A DNA stretch of 8,129 bases from Deltaproteobacteria bacterium. GTDB taxonomy: Bacteria > Desulfobacterota > Binatia > Binatales > Binataceae. The notes under the pieces were generated by a model. The model saw only the letters and a list, made by a program, of their open reading frames with translations. It was not told the origin of the DNA and made no database searches. A program made the translations under genes and the position numbers. The stretch is taken from positions 1 through 8,129 of the forward strand of contig DAHZDR010000113.1 in assembly GCA_027403435.1 (NCBI GenBank), in the 5' to 3' direction. Below, in pieces: positions 1 to 5,749 of this stretch; the stretch's first letter is position 1, and each line of letters begins with the position of its first letter.

Positions 1-1425
1 CTATTGGGACAGAGACTGGTCCGTTTCCTTGACCCCGCGTTTGGCACGGGCGCTTTCTATTACGCGCTGTTGGCCAGCCTTTCGCGCGATCACATACTCG
101 CCGCCGAAGGTTACGAAGTTGATCCGTACTACGGTCTGCCGGCGCAACATCTTTGGGACCGGTCGGGTTTGGTGTTTCATCTTGATGACTTTACCAGAGC
201 GCAGGCGCCGACGAGCGAGAATGACCGCTTCAATCTGATTGTTTGCAACCCGCCTTACGTTCGCCATCACCATCTTGCGGTAACAGATAAAGAGCGGCTC
301 CGGGCGCTTTGCCAGCACGTCTCAGGTCTCCGGGCTGACGGGCTCGGCGGGCTCTATTGCTATTTTCTCGTACTCTCGCACGATTGGCTTGCCGAGAACG
401 GTCTTGCCATCTGGCTGATCCCGAGCGAATTCATGGACGTCAATTACGGCTCGTGGGTCAAGCGCTATCTCACCGAGAGGGTCACACTGCTACGGATTCA
501 TCGCTTTGATCCGAACGAGGTTCAGTTCGGGGACGCGCTGGTCTCTTCAGCCGTCGTGTGTTTCCGCAAAACGCCTCCGAGCGCCGACCATGAGGTGGAG
601 TTCAGCTTCGGAGGATCCCTGAACAAGCCGCGGCTCACGGGGAGCTTTTCGCTAACGGCGCTTCGCCACGAAAAAAAATGGACGCGGTTTCCGGCCAGAG
701 AACAGCGAAAGGCGGGCGGATATATTCTCGGGGATTTTTTCGCGATTAAGCGCGGGCTGGCGACAGGGGATAATTCCTACTTCATTCTGACTGCGGCCGG
801 CGGCCGCGAGTTGGAATCGGCGAGGCGGTTTCTCAGGCCGATTCTTCCCAGTCCGCGCTATGTAACAGGCAACGAGATACTCGCGGATCAACAAGGCGAC
901 CCGATAATCAATCCACAACTATTTCTTCTCGATTGCAGGCTCCCGGAGGAAGCAGTTCGCCAGAGCCATCCCGCATTGTGGCGATATTTCGAGCAGGGAA
1001 AGGAGCGCGGATTAGCAAGCCGTTATCTCTGTCTGCATCGTAACCCCTGGTATTCCCAGGAAGAGCGCCCCGCCGCTCCCATTGTGGCCACTTATATGGG
1101 CAGAGGCGATAACGCTACAGGAAATCCGTTCAGATTCATCAGAAACCGCTCGAACGCCACTGCGGCAAACGTTTATCTCCTGATGTATCCGCAGGGCGCA
1201 CTGTCCTTGGCTATCCACTCCCGACCCGAGCTGATAGACCAGGTTTGGGCGATGTTGAGCCGTCTCGACCCACAGACTTTGCGCGACGAGGGCCGCGTAT
1301 ACGGCGGCGGGCTTCATAAGCTCGAACCGAAAGAATTAGCCAACGTCCCGGCCGACGATATTGCCGCTTTGCTCGATCTCCCACCAAAACGCGCCGGAAT
1401 TCAAATGGAATTGATCGCTCTGTAG
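1..1425 (+). CDS. Adenine-N6 DNA methyltransferase of a restriction-modification system (5' end cut off by window)
   Basis: This enzyme would transfer a methyl group from S-adenosylmethionine to the N6 of adenine in a short DNA target. The reading frame is open through the left edge, so the true start is outside; a TTG at 4 is only the first possible start codon inside. Counting from that TTG, motif I is DPAFGTGAF (residues 10-18), an acidic EVD motif II lies at 38-40, DDF at 60-62, and the catalytic motif IV NPPY at 82-85. The FLVLSHDWLAENGLAIWLIP stretch follows. The C-terminal half (about 240-473) looks like a target-recognition domain and carries the YGGGLHKLEPKEL signature near the end, as in Eco57I-like and other type II N6-adenine methyltransferases. 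Roughly 30-60 residues appear to be missing. No nuclease domain is visible, so a partner endonuclease may lie upstream. Base composition is lower in GC than its neighbours (32/60 in positions 241-300). Confidence 0.9.
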   Translation, partial: LLGQRLVRFLDPAFGTGAFYYALLASLSRDHILAAEGYEVDPYYGLPAQHLWDRSGLVFHLDDFTRAQAPTSENDRFNLIVCNPPYVRHHHLAVTDKERLRALCQHVSGLRADGLGGLYCYFLVLSHDWLAENGLAIWLIPSEFMDVNYGSWVKRYLTERVTLLRIHRFDPNEVQFGDALVSSAVVCFRKTPPSADHEVEFSFGGSLNKPRLTGSFSLTALRHEKKWTRFPAREQRKAGGYILGDFFAIKRGLATGDNSYFILTAAGGRELESARRFLRPILPSPRYVTGNEILADQQGDPIINPQLFLLDCRLPEEAVRQSHPALWRYFEQGKERGLASRYLCLHRNPWYSQEERPAAPIVATYMGRGDNATGNPFRFIRNRSNATAANVYLLMYPQGALSLAIHSRPELIDQVWAMLSRLDPQTLRDEGRVYGGGLHKLEPKELANVPADDIAALLDLPPKRAGIQMELIAL

Positions 1426-1498
1426 TTTCAGCAGGAGACTGCAAGCCGTGATCGTCAGTCTGTTCGTTGCGTTGCCTGCCGCTACCTATCGCGAAGTA
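1426..1498. other. Short convergent intergenic gap
   Basis: This is the 73-bp space between the stop codons of the DNA methyltransferase and etfA, which are transcribed towards each other. I see no hairpin followed by a T-run on either strand, so no intrinsic terminator can be called. It also marks the step from the lower-GC methyltransferase to the high-GC etf genes. Confidence 0.5.
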
Positions 1499-2470
1499 TC
1501 AGTGTTTGAGTTTTTTGACCGCTTCGACCATCTCGGGCACCGCCTTGAACAAATCCGCGACCAGCCCGTAGTCGGCGACGCCGAAAATCGGCGCCTCCTC
1601 GTCCTTGTTGATCGCCACGATGGTCTTGGAGTCCTTCATTCCGGCCAGATGCTGAATCGCGCCCGAGATGCCGACCGCGACGTACAGCTCCGGCGCGACC
1701 ACCTTGCCGGTCTGCCCGACTTGCAGGTCGTTGGGCACGAAGCCGGCGTCAACCGCGGCGCGGCTGGCGCCCATCGCGGCGCCCAGCTCGTCCACCAGCG
1801 GTTCGAGCACGGTCTTGAAGTTTTCGCCGGATTTAAGTCCGCGTCCGCCCGAGACCACGATTTTGGCCTCGTTTAGCTGCTGCCGGTCGCTCTTGATTTC
1901 GTTGAAGTTGACGAATTCCATCTTGAGCGCGGCGGCGTCCAGCTCCGGCGTGACGGTTTCGATCGGCGCGGCGCTGGCGGACGGCTTGGCGGCGTCGAAC
2001 GCGGTGCCGCGCACGGTCACGACCCGCACCGGGCCGTCGAGTTCGATCGTGGCGAGCGCGTTGCCGGCGTACATCGGACGCACCACCGTGCCGTCGTCGT
2101 TGATCGCGATGATTTCGGAGGCCATCGGCGCGCCCATCCGCGCCGCCAGCCGCGGCATCAGGTCCTTGCCCAGCGCGGTCGCGGTCGCCAGGACGGTTTC
2201 GGCGCCGAGTTTTTTGACCAGTCCGGCCAGCGCCTGGGCGGCGGCGTCGGCCAGATAATGCTTGAGGCGCGGCTCTTCGAGCACCAGCACCTTGCTTGGC
2301 CCGTATTTGGCGATTTCGGCCGCGGCGGCCGCGGCGCCGTCGCCGCTGAGCACGGCGATACATTGCCCGCCGCGCTTGCGCGCCAGCTCAAGCCCCGCGC
2401 TGACCGCGATCAGCGTGGTTTTGGGGAAATGTCCGCCCCTATGTTCCGCGTAAACGAGTACGTCACCCAT
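1499..2470 (-). CDS. etfA: Electron transfer flavoprotein subunit alpha (EtfA)
   Basis: EtfA is the FAD-binding large subunit of the soluble heterodimeric electron transfer flavoprotein. The complex takes electrons from acyl-CoA and other flavoprotein dehydrogenases and delivers them to membrane ETF:quinone oxidoreductase. The 323-residue length is normal. The N-terminal domain begins MGDVLVYAEHRGG. The FAD domain has SGGRGLKSGENF (207-218), GASRAAVDAG (234-243) and the family signature LYVAVGISGAIQH (262-274), followed by VAINKDEEAPIF. All the usual FAD-contacting segments are present, so the protein should be functional. The ATG at 2470 is preceded by GGAG nine bases upstream, which supports this start. 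It lies 86 bp downstream of etfB on the same strand, the usual B-A order, and the two are very likely co-transcribed. There is no extra ferredoxin domain and no sign of a bifurcating variant. Confidence 0.97.
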   Translation of the reverse strand: MGDVLVYAEHRGGHFPKTTLIAVSAGLELARKRGGQCIAVLSGDGAAAAAAEIAKYGPSKVLVLEEPRLKHYLADAAAQALAGLVKKLGAETVLATATALGKDLMPRLAARMGAPMASEIIAINDDGTVVRPMYAGNALATIELDGPVRVVTVRGTAFDAAKPSASAAPIETVTPELDAAALKMEFVNFNEIKSDRQQLNEAKIVVSGGRGLKSGENFKTVLEPLVDELGAAMGASRAAVDAGFVPNDLQVGQTGKVVAPELYVAVGISGAIQHLAGMKDSKTIVAINKDEEAPIFGVADYGLVADLFKAVPEMVEAVKKLKH

Positions 2471-2556
2471 CTCGATTCACTCCGGCGCCGATTCGCCGCC
2501 CATGCGGGCCGCGGCCGCCGTCCAAATTCCCGGTTGTGCCGGCGCGTGGCGCCGCC

Positions 2557-3306
2557 TCAGATAACCTTAGCTTCCGTATGGAGCATCTGAACCAGCTCCT
2601 CGACGCTCGCGACCTTGCGGCCGGCCTGGCGCTTTTCGGGCGTCTTGAGCGTCTTGATTTTCAGTTTCGGCGCCAGCTCGACGCCGAGGCTATCGGCGGC
2701 GAGTTCGTTGAGCGGCTTCTTGCGCGCCTTCATGATTCCGGGCAGCGACGCGTAGCGTGGTTCATTGAGCCGCAGATCGGTCGTGATCACCGCCGGCAGC
2801 GGGAAGGCGATGGTTTCGAGACCGCCGTCAACTTCGCGCACGACGGTGCATTTGCCGTCGGCCAATTCGACCTTGGAGGCGAAGGTCGCCTGCGGCCATC
2901 CGAGCAGCTCCGCGACCATCTGGCCGACCTGATTCGAATCGTCGTCGATCGCCTGCTTGCCGATGATGATCAGCTCGGGTTTTTCGTCGCTGGCGATTTT
3001 CGCGATCACCCGCGCGATCGCCAAGGTGTCGAGCGGACTGTCGGCCTTCACCAGAATCGCCCGGTCGGCGCCCATCGCCAGGCCGGTGCGCAACTGTTCC
3101 TGCCATGCGGTTTGTCCGACCGAAATCAAAACCACTTCGCCCGAACCCTGCTTTTCCTTGATTCTTAGCGCCTCTTCGAGCGCGATTTCGTCGAACGGAT
3201 TAATCACCCATTTGACGTTATCGGTCGCGATTCCCGATCCGTCGGGCAGCACGCGAATCGTGGTGGCGGGATCGGGCACGCGTTTTACCGGCACAAGTAT
3301 CTTCAC
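2557..3306 (-). CDS. etfB: Electron transfer flavoprotein subunit beta (EtfB)
   Basis: EtfB is the small ETF subunit; it binds AMP, completes the flavoprotein fold with EtfA and carries the loop that docks on partner dehydrogenases. I chose the GTG at 3306 (MKILVPVKRVPDP), which gives 249 residues, the usual size, and starts on the conserved first strand. GGAG lies ten bases upstream. The frame is open to 3402, but that extension (FAITAAARPAIRSDL) resembles no EtfB. Visible motifs are AMGADRAI (78-85), GKQAIDDDSNQVGQMVA (116-132) and the signature region VREVDGGLETI (157-167). The recognition loop RYASLPGIMKARKKP (184-198) includes Leu188, equivalent to human ETF-beta Leu195, which inserts into the dehydrogenase surface. 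This loop fits a classical electron-carrying ETF. etfB is followed by etfA after 86 bp and lies downstream of an iclR-type gene on the same strand. Confidence 0.97.
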   Translation of the reverse strand: MKILVPVKRVPDPATTIRVLPDGSGIATDNVKWVINPFDEIALEEALRIKEKQGSGEVVLISVGQTAWQEQLRTGLAMGADRAILVKADSPLDTLAIARVIAKIASDEKPELIIIGKQAIDDDSNQVGQMVAELLGWPQATFASKVELADGKCTVVREVDGGLETIAFPLPAVITTDLRLNEPRYASLPGIMKARKKPLNELAADSLGVELAPKLKIKTLKTPEKRQAGRKVASVEELVQMLHTEAKVI

Positions 3307-3392
3307 AGCGAGGTCACTCCGAATAGCCGGCCTTGCGGCGGCGGTAATCGCAAACTCTGAAATGGCTCGGAATTGAAATCCGGAACCAAGTG

Positions 3393-3421
3393 ACCGTAAC
3401 AATCGCGAAACGGCCAGTCAA
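3393..3421 (-). promoter_or_regulatory. Possible promoter for etfBA
   Basis: On the minus strand a TTGACT (3421-3416) is followed after 17 bases by TACGGT (3398-3393). The -35 is good but the -10 matches the sigma-70 consensus at only three positions. Transcription would begin about 80 bases before the etfB GTG. If real, etfBA has its own promoter and does not depend wholly on read-through from iclR. This is a consensus match only. Confidence 0.25.
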
Positions 3422-3504
3422 ACCTTGGGCGCCGCCATTGTGGGCCGCATCGGGCCGATCGGCGCGGCCGCGACCGCCGCGATCGCCGGACGATCCGCCC
3501 GCGC

Positions 3505-3535
3505 CGGTTATTCGTTGAAGCCCAGGCGATGCGAC
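3505..3535. repeat. 31-bp direct repeat, copy 1 (duplicate of the iclR 3' end)
   Basis: This stretch is identical to 3579-3609, offset by 74 bp. Read on the minus strand it encodes SHRLGFNE and a TAA stop, exactly the last eight codons and stop of iclR. It lies outside the gene, on the etfB side of a palindrome, so it is a non-coding duplicate. Identity ends abruptly at both sides (3504 versus 3578, 3536 versus 3610). Confidence 0.95.
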
Positions 3536-3544
3536 CTGGTATGG

Positions 3545-3567
3545 ATTCGCGGGTCAAGCCCGCGAAT
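3545..3567. repeat. Perfect 9-bp-stem palindrome, REP-like, between the direct repeats
   Basis: ATTCGCGGG (3545-3553) pairs perfectly with CCCGCGAAT (3559-3567) around the 5-nt loop TCAAG. The wider context, CCTG at 3535-3538 and CAGG at 3570-3573, adds four further complementary bases with mismatches between. The motif resembles a palindromic repeat (GGATTC..GGGTCAAGCCC..GAATGACA) that I recall as dispersed in many proteobacterial genomes; that is memory, not a search. No T-run follows on either strand, so it is not a classical intrinsic terminator, although it sits between iclR and etfB and could attenuate read-through or protect mRNA ends. Confidence 0.7.
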
Positions 3568-3578
3568 GACAGGAACGG

Positions 3579-3609
3579 CGGTTATTCGTTGAAGCCCAGG
3601 CGATGCGAC
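3579..3609. repeat. 31-bp direct repeat, copy 2 (inside iclR 3' end)
   Basis: This is the copy that lies within the iclR coding region and includes its last eight codons and its TAA stop (3584-3582), plus three bases beyond it. It is identical to 3505-3535. Because this copy retains the complete reading frame, the duplication leaves the IclR protein unchanged. Confidence 0.95.
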
Positions 3610-4364
3610 AGTTCGCGTCCGGCGGCGACGATCAATGGCGCAATTTCGCCGCCAATCCGTTCCGGGCCCAGCCGATAGGCCGGTCCCGCGACCGCGAGTG
3701 AACCCACCACCGAGCGGGTATAGTCGCGCACTGGCGTGGCGACCGAGGAAACGTCCTCGAAAAATTCGCCGTGGTCCACCGCGTAGCCGTCGCGCGCCAC
3801 GCCCTGAAGCTGCTCGATCAGCGCCGCGCGGTCCACGATCGTGCGGTCGGTATGGCGGACCAATTGCTCCGGCAGTGTCGCGCGCAATTGTTCCTCGGTG
3901 TCAAAGGCCAGATGGGCCTTGCCGATCGCGGTGCAATGCAGCGGCAGGGTTATCCCGATCGGCGGGGTGATTCTGACCGCGCGATCCTCGGGCTCGGCGA
4001 CTTCGAGCGGCACCGCGCCGTCGCGCCGCACGATCGCGACCAACACGCTCTCACGGCACTGGCGCGCGACCTCGGCGAGAATCGGCCGCGCCTGCCGCAC
4101 CAGTCCCATGTGATGAATATAACGGCGTCCTAACAGCAGGCACTTGATGCCGAGCCGGTAGTTTTCGCTCGCCCGGTTCTGTTCGATATAGCCGCGCGCT
4201 TCGAGCGTGGCGAGCAGGCGGAAGACGTTGTTCTTATGCAGCTTGAGGCGTTTGGAAAGTTCGGTGACGCCCAGTTCGTCGGCGTCGCCGAAAAATTGTT
4301 CGAGCACATCCAGGGAATGTGCGACGGATTGAATAACGTAGTTTGTCTTATCGCGGCGCGTCAT
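3582..4364 (-). CDS. IclR-family transcriptional regulator
   Basis: This is a 260-residue DNA-binding regulator of the normal IclR size. The N-terminal winged helix-turn-helix runs from about residue 10 to 75 (IQSVAHSLDVLEQF, then LGVTELSKRLKLHKNNVFRL for the helix-turn-helix, then the wing around GYIEQN). The effector-binding domain fills residues 80 to 256 and contains the family signature region LPLHCTAIGKAHLAF (140-154), GYAVDHGEFFEDVSSVATPV (193-212) and a conserved C-terminal LGPERIGGEIAPLI. The ATG at 4364 has GGAG eleven bases upstream. Members usually bind small organic acids or aromatic metabolites and control nearby catabolic genes and themselves. The effector cannot be read from sequence. 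Neighbours are etfBA downstream on the same strand and a methyltransferase gene divergently placed, so either could be a target. Its 3' end is duplicated just downstream. Confidence 0.95.
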   Translation of the reverse strand: MTRRDKTNYVIQSVAHSLDVLEQFFGDADELGVTELSKRLKLHKNNVFRLLATLEARGYIEQNRASENYRLGIKCLLLGRRYIHHMGLVRQARPILAEVARQCRESVLVAIVRRDGAVPLEVAEPEDRAVRITPPIGITLPLHCTAIGKAHLAFDTEEQLRATLPEQLVRHTDRTIVDRAALIEQLQGVARDGYAVDHGEFFEDVSSVATPVRDYTRSVVGSLAVAGPAYRLGPERIGGEIAPLIVAAGRELSHRLGFNE

Positions 4365-4440
4365 TTATGGCATCACTCCGGTATCCGGCCGCGCCTTGCG
4401 TCTGGTAAGGGCGGGCCTCCGGTTTGGAAAGCTGTTTTAC

Positions 4441-4468
4441 TTTAGACGGCGCGGTCAAAACATGTCAA
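4441..4468 (-). promoter_or_regulatory. Probable sigma-70-type promoter of iclR
   Basis: On the minus strand a perfect TTGACA (4468-4463) is followed after 16 bases by TCTAAA (4446-4441), matching the -10 consensus at four of six positions. Transcription would start near 4434, leaving a leader of about 70 bases before the iclR ATG. This is the best promoter-like sequence in the window, although the spacer is one base shorter than ideal. Confidence 0.45.
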
Positions 4469-4495
4469 CGCCGCCAGTTGCCCTTGACGATTTTG

Positions 4496-4522
4496 GCTAA
4501 ATAGCTGATTTTACAGCTAAAT
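4496..4522. promoter_or_regulatory. Candidate operator: palindrome plus direct repeat in the divergent region
   Basis: TAGCTG-ATTTTA-CAGCTA (4502-4519) is a perfect 6-bp inverted repeat. Overlapping it, GCTAAAT occurs at 4496-4502 and again at 4516-4522, 20 bp apart, close to two helical turns. A partial copy of the same sequence, AGCTGTTTTAC, lies at 4430-4440 over the predicted iclR transcription start. A TTGACG at 4484-4489 on the plus strand would place the palindrome over the -10 region of the divergent methyltransferase gene. IclR proteins typically bind short AT-rich palindromes in such positions. Binding by this IclR is inference. Confidence 0.4.
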
Positions 4523-4550
4523 TCCCTCAGACCGCATAGCGGGGCAACTT

Positions 4551-5183
4551 ATGGCGCAACCGCCGAATCAAGATTTGTTTCGCCGTATCGATGAATCCGA
4601 CGACGAATTGTTCTACAGCGCCCCGCGTTTGGTGGTGCATATCGACGACGCGGCGATCGCCAAAGTCGGCGAAATTTACCTTGAACGGCTGCCGCGCGCG
4701 GGCGTAATTCTCGACCTGATGTCGAGTTGGCGATCGCATCTGCCGCCCGCCCTGAAGCCGCGCCGCGTGGTTGGGCTGGGCCTGAATCGGGCCGAGATGG
4801 AGGGCAATCCGGCGCTCGACGAAATCGTCGTGCACAATCTGAATCGCGCGCCGCGGATGCCGCTGGGCGACGCGGCGTTCGACGGCGCGGTGATGACGGT
4901 TTCGGTGCAATATCTGACGCGGCCGATCGAGGTCTTCGCCGACGTCGGGCGCGTGCTGCGGCCCGGCGCGCCGTTTATCGTCACATTTTCCAACCGGATG
5001 TTTCCGACCAAGGCGGTCGCGCTATGGCGCGCTGGCGGCGACGATCAGCATGCGCTGGTGGTCGCGCGCTATTTCAGCGAAAGCGGCCTGTTCGACCAAA
5101 TCGAGACGATCGACCGCGCCGCGCCGACCGATCCGCCGAGCGATCCGATTTGGGCGGTGCTGGCCGTTCGCCGCGCCGTCTGA
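4551..5183 (+). CDS. Class I SAM-dependent methyltransferase with atypical motif I
   Basis: This 210-residue protein resembles the methyltransferase type 11 group. The usual glycine-rich SAM-binding loop is replaced by VILDLMSSWRSHLP (residues 52-65), a variant that I recall in a distinct group shared by bacteria and plants. After it come VVGLGLNRAEM (73-83, the acidic end of strand 2 replaced by N), the FDGAVMTVSVQYLTRP segment (motif IV and following helix), VLRPGAPFIVTFSNRMFP and a C-terminal IWAVLAVRR strand. The overall order matches a Rossmann-like methyltransferase. The substrate is unknown and could be a small molecule. The ATG at 4551 is preceded by GGGG at suitable spacing. It is divergent from iclR, with a palindromic operator-like site just upstream, and starts a run of four plus-strand genes. 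A hairpin follows its stop codon. Confidence 0.8.
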   Translation: MAQPPNQDLFRRIDESDDELFYSAPRLVVHIDDAAIAKVGEIYLERLPRAGVILDLMSSWRSHLPPALKPRRVVGLGLNRAEMEGNPALDEIVVHNLNRAPRMPLGDAAFDGAVMTVSVQYLTRPIEVFADVGRVLRPGAPFIVTFSNRMFPTKAVALWRAGGDDQHALVVARYFSESGLFDQIETIDRAAPTDPPSDPIWAVLAVRRAV

Positions 5184-5185
5184 CG

Positions 5186-5210
5186 CGGCCGCGGCTACCG
5201 CTCGCGGCCG
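5186..5210 (+). terminator. Hairpin after the methyltransferase gene, possible terminator
   Basis: CGGCCGCG (5186-5193) pairs perfectly with CGCGGCCG (5203-5210) around a 9-nt loop, starting three bases after the TGA stop at 5181-5183. No T-run follows, so it may be a weak terminator or an mRNA 3'-end stabiliser. In such GC-rich DNA some stems arise by chance, but this one is 8 bp, perfect and well placed. Confidence 0.35.
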
Positions 5211-5215
5211 TAGCG

Positions 5216-5287
5216 ATCATTGCGCGCCCGCGGCTATGATAACCTGGGACCGCGCAAGATCCGGGCGACCGGGGCGCGCGCAATGAT
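5216..5287. repeat. 72-bp imperfect inverted repeat upstream of the VOC gene
   Basis: The left arm ATCATTGCGCGCCC (5216-5229) matches the complement of the right arm GGGCGCGCGCAATGAT (5272-5287), with one 2-nt bulge. The 42 bases between include TATGAT (5235-5240), a near-consensus -10 hexamer without a good -35. The right arm ends 12 bases before the VOC start codon. It could be an RNA structure in a leader, a regulator site, or the ends of a tiny non-autonomous element; no flanking target duplication is seen. Confidence 0.5.
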
Positions 5288-5299
5288 GACGAGACGAAC

Positions 5300-5704
5300 G
5301 TGATTGCTAACCGCGGCATGAGGCATCTGGCGTTGCGCGTGGCCGACGTCGCCCGCGCCGTGGATTTTTACGCGCGAGTCTTCGGGATGCGCGTCGTATG
5401 GCAGCCCGATCCGGATAATGCCTATCTGAGCTCGGGATGCGATAACCTGGCGCTCCATCGCGGCGCCGCCGGCGATCGTTCGGCGCAGGCGCTCGACCAT
5501 CTCGGCTTCATCGTGCCGACGATCGCGGAGGTCGAGGCGGGTTACCGCTGGGCGCTGGAGAATCGCCTGGACATCGTCCATCCGCTCAAGCGCCATCGCG
5601 ACGGTTCCGTGTCGTTTTATCTGCGCGATCCCGACGGCAATATTATCCAGGCGTTGTACGAACCGCTGACCAGCGGAATCGAGTTGCGCGGCGCGCGCGG
5701 TTAA
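5300..5704 (+). CDS. VOC-superfamily protein (glyoxalase / extradiol dioxygenase-like)
   Basis: This 134-residue protein has the two beta-alpha-beta-beta-beta modules of the vicinal oxygen chelate fold. The first starts at MRHLALRVADVARAVDFYARVFGM (from residue 7) and the second at LDHLGFIVPTIAEVEAGYRW (from residue 65). Candidate metal ligands are His9, His67 and Glu121 (in QALYEP), the typical spacing for this superfamily. FYLRDPDGNIIQ (106-117) is the hallmark C-terminal strand pair. The reaction is unknown: glyoxalase, dioxygenase, epimerase and resistance proteins share this fold. I use the GTG at 5300; the ATG at 5318, the sixth codon after it, would also give a complete domain, but neither start has a strong ribosome-binding site. 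It lies 45 bp before the aldo/keto reductase and is probably co-transcribed with it. Confidence 0.85.
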   Translation: MIANRGMRHLALRVADVARAVDFYARVFGMRVVWQPDPDNAYLSSGCDNLALHRGAAGDRSAQALDHLGFIVPTIAEVEAGYRWALENRLDIVHPLKRHRDGSVSFYLRDPDGNIIQALYEPLTSGIELRGARG

Positions 5705-5749
5705 GCCGCGGCGGCCGCGACGCCCGGCGCAACAACAGGGGAACCAGCG

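Noticed and set aside
1448..2590. Several plus-strand open frames opposite etfA
   Set aside because: EtfA is unmistakable on the minus strand; these frames have no motifs and arise from codon bias.
3307..3402. N-terminal extension of etfB to an upstream start
   Set aside because: The extra residues match no EtfB, and the GTG at 3306 begins exactly at the conserved KILVPVKRVPDP.
3545..3567. Palindrome as a classical intrinsic terminator of iclR
   Set aside because: The stem is good, but no T-run follows on the minus strand (CCATACCAG follows the stem).
3505..3609. Direct repeats as the start of a CRISPR array
   Set aside because: There are only two copies, one of them within a coding region, and the spacer is a palindrome. 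No third repeat exists.
4551..5183. The methyltransferase as a modifier of EtfB lysines encoded nearby
   Set aside because: Tempting by proximity, but the sequence does not resemble the known ETF-beta lysine methyltransferase family, and the genes are divergent with iclR between them.
5707..5719. Small GC palindrome between the VOC and aldo/keto reductase genes
   Set aside because: The stem is only 5 bp with a 3-nt loop in a very GC-rich spacer, which is expected by chance.
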